A stretch of 64,000 bases of DNA from Brassica napus (taxonomy: Eukaryota; Streptophyta; Magnoliopsida; Brassicales; Brassicaceae): assembly GCF_020379485.1 (NCBI RefSeq), contig NW_026016714.1, positions 1-64,000 on the forward strand, written 5' to 3'. Numbering within the stretch: position 1 is the stretch's first letter; every line of letters begins with the position of its first letter. A model generated the notes under the pieces. It made no database searches, was not told where the DNA came from, and saw nothing but the letters and a program-made list of their open reading frames with translations. The position numbers and the translations under genes are program-made. Below are positions 58,656 to 64,000 of the stretch, piece by piece.

Positions 58656-60540
58656 AGTTGGTATCAGCCCATAGGCGAGGGCTAACTCAGATCTTAGCTC
58701 AAGACTACCTTAGTCATTCCCTAGCTTAGATCATTTCAACTTATGCACAGCGGAATAACATCTATCATCCATTGGACTAAATCCAATCTAACACTTGTCT
58801 GATCAGATCACCTCAGCTACTGGTCAGTAAACACAACTGCCAGCTAGCTCCAAGGTCGAATCTGAACCTAGACCAAGTCATACAATCAGAGGTTCTGTTC
58901 CCCTAAGCCATTCTATCTAGATCTATGCAACATTGACAGATCATACCTGCATAAACTCTTCCCTTGGGTACTTAGTCATTCAGCCAACCATCCCCACAGA
59001 CATAAGTAACCTTTGGGAAGTCTTCAATCAGCTAAGGACATGCATCTGGCCCTTACCGGTTCATGCACTGTTCCACATCCTTTTGCCTTATCAACTTATG
59101 ATACCAAGTCCAGCTCATGGACTAATCATACCAAGTCCTCTCATGGACTAACCAGATCAAGTCCTCACAAAGACTAACAATGCCCATCAGATCCTGAGTC
59201 AATCAACCAACCACCCCACATGACTCAGAACTGATGAGTCTTCATACTTCCTAATCAGTCATAGAACCATGTCCCACTGAACCTGATTAGTGTTTCTCTT
59301 ACCACCGGTGCATCCTTTGATCAATCAGATCAGACACCTTGATCCATCATCCAAGGATCAGGTCGTCCATCCTTGCCAATGATCAGATCACGCACGGCCT
59401 GCCTTACCAACACCAAGGTTGATAACCAGCAATTCCTTATGATCAATATCATAAGTGACAATATGTTCCAGCACACAACATATGATCAGATATCCTAACA
59501 CAAGGATCTGACCCCAATATGCCCTCAGGTGCAATTTCGACCGCAAGCAAACCTGCTCCAAAAATCAATTAACATTCATGACAATTCATGATAATCATAA
59601 CTAAGAGAATGGTCCAATCAGATTTCCCAGAACCGGCCTCCATCCCATAGATCTCGGCCAAGACCAGCCAAACCGGCCCAAGGGACCATCTCTAAATCAA
59701 TCCCTAAAAACTCATTAGGATTCATGATAATTCATGATAAATCTTAACTAAGAGAATGGTCAAGTCAGAATTCCAAGAACCGATCTCGATCCTATGGATC
59801 TCGACCTAGAACAGCCCCACCGGCCACATTGACCATCTCGAAATCAATCAGATAAAAATCCCATAATACCATGATAATTCATGATAATTCACCACTAAGA
59901 GAATTCCAAAGTCAGATCGCCATAAATCCATCAGGAAGTAGGAGATCCAGACTTAGCTGCCAAACCAAGGCCATGGAGGGTTCTTCTGAACCGGCCAAGT
60001 CATGGTTCAGTGCTACTATGTCTAATCATCAATCTCAATCATAAGAACAATGAATAATATGATTAATAATCATAAAACAGAGTAAGGTGTAACTGCTGGA
60101 CCAGATCAACCCATAGTGTACCAGACTATGTCCAATGGTCTGCAGTCCCCACCTGTTACCTCATCAGGGGCGTCCATGCTCCTCCTAGCACGCCTTCATC
60201 AAACCCTTATCACATACTCCCAGTATTGATAAGATCTAACCATGGTTCTTGCCCATCACTCCTTCCATGAAACTTCCATGAAACCAGTTTCTATACTGCA
60301 TCCATCTTCAAGGCTGTTCATGCCTTTGAGAGTGGAGTCAAGCCTTCCCCCTCCTCTCCTAACCAATTGCGTGTGTTCCCAAGACACATAGGAAGCCTTA
60401 GACATGATCATCCATGATCAATCACCATCCAAGGGTCGTGCATCACTTCCCTCTTTGTTCCCCATGAAACTGCTTTCCACACCAATCTCCCTTTAAGGCT
60501 GCATTGGCCCTTGGGAATGGATTCCGGCCATCTACCTTCT
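56735..60540. repeat. Giant palindrome of two LTRs with a 27-nt loop
   Basis: 56735-58624 and 58652-60540 are inverted copies of about 1.9 kb. The centre is an exact 16-bp inverted repeat, CTGATACCAACTTGTA / TACAAGTTGGTATCAG, with a loop at 58625-58651. The inner arms are near-identical and share a private variant (AGGTTTGC near 57721, GCAAACCT near 59547); the outer parts diverge because the left arm is variant B. Confidence 0.8.
58668..60540 (-). repeat. Truncated LTR, variant A, minus orientation
   Basis: Matches about 28991-30860 closely. It lacks the first bases at its palindrome-centre end and everything beyond CTACCTTCT, where pol sequence begins. Confidence 0.85.
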
Positions 60541-62155
60541 TTAGGTTTTCATCCAGGCCCTGTGCTTGCCTGATCCTGGTCAGGAGATCGGCCTGGTTCA
60601 CTGCCTCCAACCCCAATGGCTCTTCTGAACCAACCAAGGTGTTGAGGTTCAAGGACCTGATCATCCCTTCCAGTTCATCCGCCTCCCTCTCAGATGACAC
60701 TTCGGCCCTTCTGCGGCTCAAAGCATCAGCCACTAGGTTAGCTTTCCCAGGATGATAAGCTATGTCCAGATCATAATCTGCAACAAACTCCATCCATCGC
60801 CTCTGCCTTAAGTTTAACTCAGGCTGAGTGAATATGTACTTCAAGCTCTTATGGTCTGTGAGTATTTGCACCTTGGCACCATAAAGATATGATCTCCATA
60901 TCTTTAATGCAAATACTACAGCAGCCATCTCCAAATCATGAGTCGGATAGTTACCCTCATGCTTCCTTAGCTGTCTGGAAGCATAGGCTATCACCTTCCC
61001 ATGTTGTGTCAAAACACAACCAAGACCAGTTATGGATGCATCCGTATACACCACATAAGGCTGATCAGCCTCAGGCAACACCAGGACAGGTGCATTAGTC
61101 AACATGTTCTTGAGTGCTGCAAAACTTTCCTCACACTCCTCAGACCATGTGAACCTCACGTCCTTGCCTGTCAGCTTAGTCATAGGTTGAGCTATGCTCG
61201 AGAACCCCTTGACATATTTCCTATAATATCCAGCCAACCCCAAGAAGCTTCTAACTTCCGTAGCATTCTTTGGCTGTGGCCATTCCTGAATACATTTGAT
61301 CTTATCTTGATCCACTGAGACTCCTTTATCAGACACCACATGTCCAAGGAACCCAATGCTCTTCTGCCAGAAGCTACACTTGCTTAGCTTAGCAAAGAGC
61401 TTCTGTTCTCTCAGGCGGCCCAACACCGCCCTAAGGTGTCTTTCATGGTCCTCCTTTGTCTTGGAATACACGAGTATATCATCAATGAAGATGATCACAA
61501 ACTCGTCCAAGTATTCCCTGAAGATGCCGTTCATCATCTTCATGAATGCAGCAGGTGCATTGGTCAGTCCGAACGGCATAACCACAAACTCATAGTGGCC
61601 ATACCTGGTCCGGAACGCTGTCTTTCTCACATCATCTGGTGCAATGGGGATCTGATGATACCCAGAGGCCAGGTCAATCTTGGAGAACCACTTGGCTCCA
61701 CGGAGTTGATCTAACAACTCATCAATCCTGGGTAAAGGGTACTTGTTCTTCACAGTCACCCTGTTCAAACCCCTATAATCAATGCACAACCTAAAGCTAC
61801 CATCCTTTTTCTTTACAAATAGGACTGGTGCTCCCCAAGGTGATACACTAGGGCGTATGAACCCCTTCTCAAGCAACTCCTCAAGTTGCTTCTTCAGCTC
61901 TGCCATCTCAGCTGGTGCCATTCTATATGGACTTTTTGATAATGGGGCCGTTCCAGGTTCCAATTCAATGATGAATGGGTCAGCCCTATCAGGGGGAATG
62001 CCCTGTAGTGCCCCAAACACATCCTGAAATTCCCGAACCAACGGTATACCCTCTGGGTCACAGGCCCCTACAACCTCATCAGTGTAAATGGTAGCCAAAA
62101 AGGCCTCACAACCATTTCCAAGCATCCGTTCTACTTGGACTGCTGAAACCACCAA
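60443..62155 (-). pseudogene. RT and RNase H of a chromovirus, integrase deleted
   Basis: A 570-codon frame with intact RT ([10 protein letters not shown]) and RNase H ([34 protein letters not shown]) motifs, close to the full-length pol at 37126. About 35 C-terminal codons are read from LTR sequence after the deletion joint near 60540, and integrase is absent. It is the best-preserved pol of the second family in the window. The lysine run is intact here, unlike in the copies at 27.4 and 55.2 kb, so it lies closer to an autonomous ancestor. The frame is offset from protease by the shared one-base loss near 62195. Confidence 0.85.
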
Positions 62156-62466
62156 ACTACAAGAGGTTGGCTTGATTCCTTGGTACTTGATCGGGGTCCA
62201 AACTCGTTCTCAAGTTGCACCCTTCCCCGGTGACAATCTAGAGTTGCCCGATACTTTCCCAACCAGTCCATGCCCAAGATCACTTCATGATGCTTGAGGG
62301 GGACAACAATCAGATCTATAGGCATCGGCCTATCCAAGATCACCACAGGGATGTCCTTAACCAGACCGAGTGAGTTCATAACTTGCCCTCCGGCCGCACT
62401 CACTCGTTCAGGACCATCCCATGTTCCATACTGGAACAAACCTTTTCCAACCATTCCTGGACTCAC
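62131..62466 (-). pseudogene. Aspartic protease, frame-broken from RT
   Basis: As at 27739-28098: GKGLFQYGTWDGPERVSAAG and [21 protein letters not shown] are present, with DTGATHS just upstream in frame (about 62480-62500). The C-terminus is out of frame after the one-base loss near 62195. Confidence 0.8.
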
Positions 62467-63246
62467 AGCACTATGTGTAGCTCCAGTATCAAATAATGTG
62501 TTTCCACACCACCGATCATTAAGTACTTAGATGAGTAGGATCTCGGTTTGATCACACATTTGGAAAATGTCCCATACCATTCTCCAAAGCATCACACATC
62601 TGTGAACGTCCCATACCATTCACAAAAGTGTTTATAGTATACCTCAATCCTCATCATACTAAGATACTTAACATCGTGTTTCCAATTCCTCTTGGAATTG
62701 ATCCATTTCATTCACTCAATCTTAAGGAATCCTACCTTGACTTACACTGAGTCCAAGCTGATCCATCTGATCACAAGCCCACTCATGTACTAGCCATGTA
62801 GTGTCTCCCTTAGACTAACATGAACATTGCATATGCTCACTTGTTTTGAACGGCCATCAAGGAATAACATTTACCTCCAAGAGAGTGCTGCACGTTTCTT
62901 TCAACCTAAGCCACTCTCTGGTCCATGTTACTTCCCTTGTCCAGGTCGTCCATACAAAGATCTTGCATTGCGTCCATCATCCAATCCGTCTATTATTCCC
63001 AAATAACTAGATAAACTAACCTTTATGTTTTCAGGGTCTTGCCGTGGAAGAGTGTATCTTGGCTAAGCCGGCTCATCTTGGAACTTCCCCGTTCACAAGC
63101 ATTAAACCCAAACTTACCTCAACTCTCACTTGGCTCACCACAACAAAGGTTCCAAGTCATCTCAGTTTTCAGAAATAATTTCGGTTTGGAACTTAACATA
63201 TTTGAGCACTGTCCTCAACAGGATCAAGCATGCTCTGATACCAACT
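62467..63246 (-). other. Gag-less leader with primer-binding site
   Basis: Primer-binding site at 63232-63243 (TGGTATCAGAGC on the minus strand). The leader is near-identical to 28099-28878 with a handful of substitutions, and has no gag motif. The sequences are shared up to the LTR boundary and diverge immediately beyond TGTAAGACCCGATCC. Confidence 0.75.
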
Positions 63247-64000
63247 TGTAAGACCCGATCCTGGATTCCTCAATCCAACCAGACCGCGGCCTCACTAAAC
63301 AACACAACCAGTTCCATCTTTCATATTCAAGTTCAAGTGTTAAATAATTCTAAGTCTTTTTCAGAGTTTTGGAGGTTCCAACATTCACACTTAAACAATC
63401 AAGCAACAACTAGTGCAAATAGATATTTCATAGATATTAACCAAGGTTCATACATCATTCATCATCCTAATAAATAGAATACACACTAGAATCGCATAAG
63501 TTCACAAGTTGCACAATAGGCTACTATAATCACACAATTTTCAGAATCAACCCAATCACCACACATCTTCCCATGGCCGCGGTCCTCATGGTGCTTTTCC
63601 CTTACCACGGTCCATTTCTGGTCCTGGATCCAACACAAACAAACACACAATCGCAAGGTTAGATTACAAAACAAGAATCAATCACATTGCATGGTCGGAT
63701 CCAATCTAATCAAGAACAATCATCAAAAATGTCAAATCTGACCCCTCTAAAAAGAGATCCAAATACCAAATAAAATTCATGAAAACTCATGATAATTCAG
63801 AAGAAAAATATTCCCATAATCAGATTCAAAAGAATCGGCTCAGATCATAGTGATCTCGGCCATGAACAGCCCACACAAGAGCAAGGGACTTTCATGGGAA
63901 TTTGATCAGGCCAAGGCCTTAAGATCAATGGATCCTTCCCTGTACATCATAAAACAATCCATAGCACAACATATATAAAGAAACAGAGTAGAAGAAGTCA
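63247..64000 (-). repeat. Divergent LTR, minus orientation, truncated by the window
   Basis: Begins TGTAAGACCCGATCC (the LTR end on the minus strand), then differs from all other LTRs here. It still holds CATGAAAACTCATGATAATTC and a GATCTCGGCCATGAACAGCC-like segment near 63777-63870, recalling the ~150-bp LTR module, so it is a distant relative. Confidence 0.65.

Larger units (their letters stand above)
58668..64000 (-). mobile_element. Truncated non-autonomous chromovirus relative, 5' LTR cut by window edge
   Basis: On the minus strand: partial LTR (63247-64000), primer-binding site, gag-less leader, protease, RT, RNase H, then a direct join at about 60540 to a truncated LTR of another variant (58668-60540). 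Integrase, chromodomain, PPT and the 3' part of the LTR are missing. The two LTR pieces are not the same type, so this is a chimera, or two elements joined by deletion. Confidence 0.75.

Noticed and set aside
63039..63477. Plus-strand frames of 70 and 115 codons at the right end
   Set aside because: They run antisense through leader, PBS and LTR, without domain or codon bias.

Overview
The window is plant heterochromatin, most probably from Brassica or a close Brassicaceae relative. I infer this from the retroelement lineages present (Ty3/gypsy Tat and a chromodomain-bearing Tekay/Del-like chromovirus) and from an LTR filled with palindromic CGGTCGCTACGTAGCGACCG repeats, a pattern I associate with Brassica genomes. 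I see no host gene, tRNA or rRNA gene. Everything that can be supported is transposon or satellite DNA.

Layout. (1) 1-8889: a Tat-lineage LTR retrotransposon on the + strand. Its 5' LTR is cut by the window edge, gag is missing, pol is frame-broken, and an antisense ORF with its own TATA box and a probable intron lies before the 3' LTR. (2) 8890-51022: a tandem satellite (about 25 kb in all) built from 31-bp subrepeats, monomers of about 186-238 bp and a five-monomer higher-order repeat of 1116 bp. Two LTR elements interrupt it, each with a perfect 5-bp target-site duplication: a gag-less, pol-truncated minus-strand element (23966-31713, TSD GGACG) and a very young plus-strand chromovirus (33358-42458, TSD CTGGT) whose two 1928-bp LTRs look identical. 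(3) 51023-64000: a rearranged cluster of LTRs and pol pieces from the same non-autonomous family in alternating orientation, including a giant palindrome centred near 58638, ending in a divergent LTR cut by the window edge.

How the parts relate. The chromovirus at 33358-42458 is the only element with a nearly complete protein set: gag with three zinc knuckles, then protease, RT, RNase H, integrase and chromodomain. Two candidate introns fit its frames: one would join an ATG exon inside the LTR to gag across the primer-binding site, the other would fuse gag to pol. The non-autonomous copies lack gag and share a one-base protease-RT frameshift, so they were probably amplified by proteins supplied in trans. 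The satellite is dense in ACGT-core palindromes (GACGTC, CACGTG), and the Tat LTR repeat also carries an ACGT core (TACGTA).

All calls come from reading the sequence. No database search or alignment program was used, so percentages and copy numbers are approximate.
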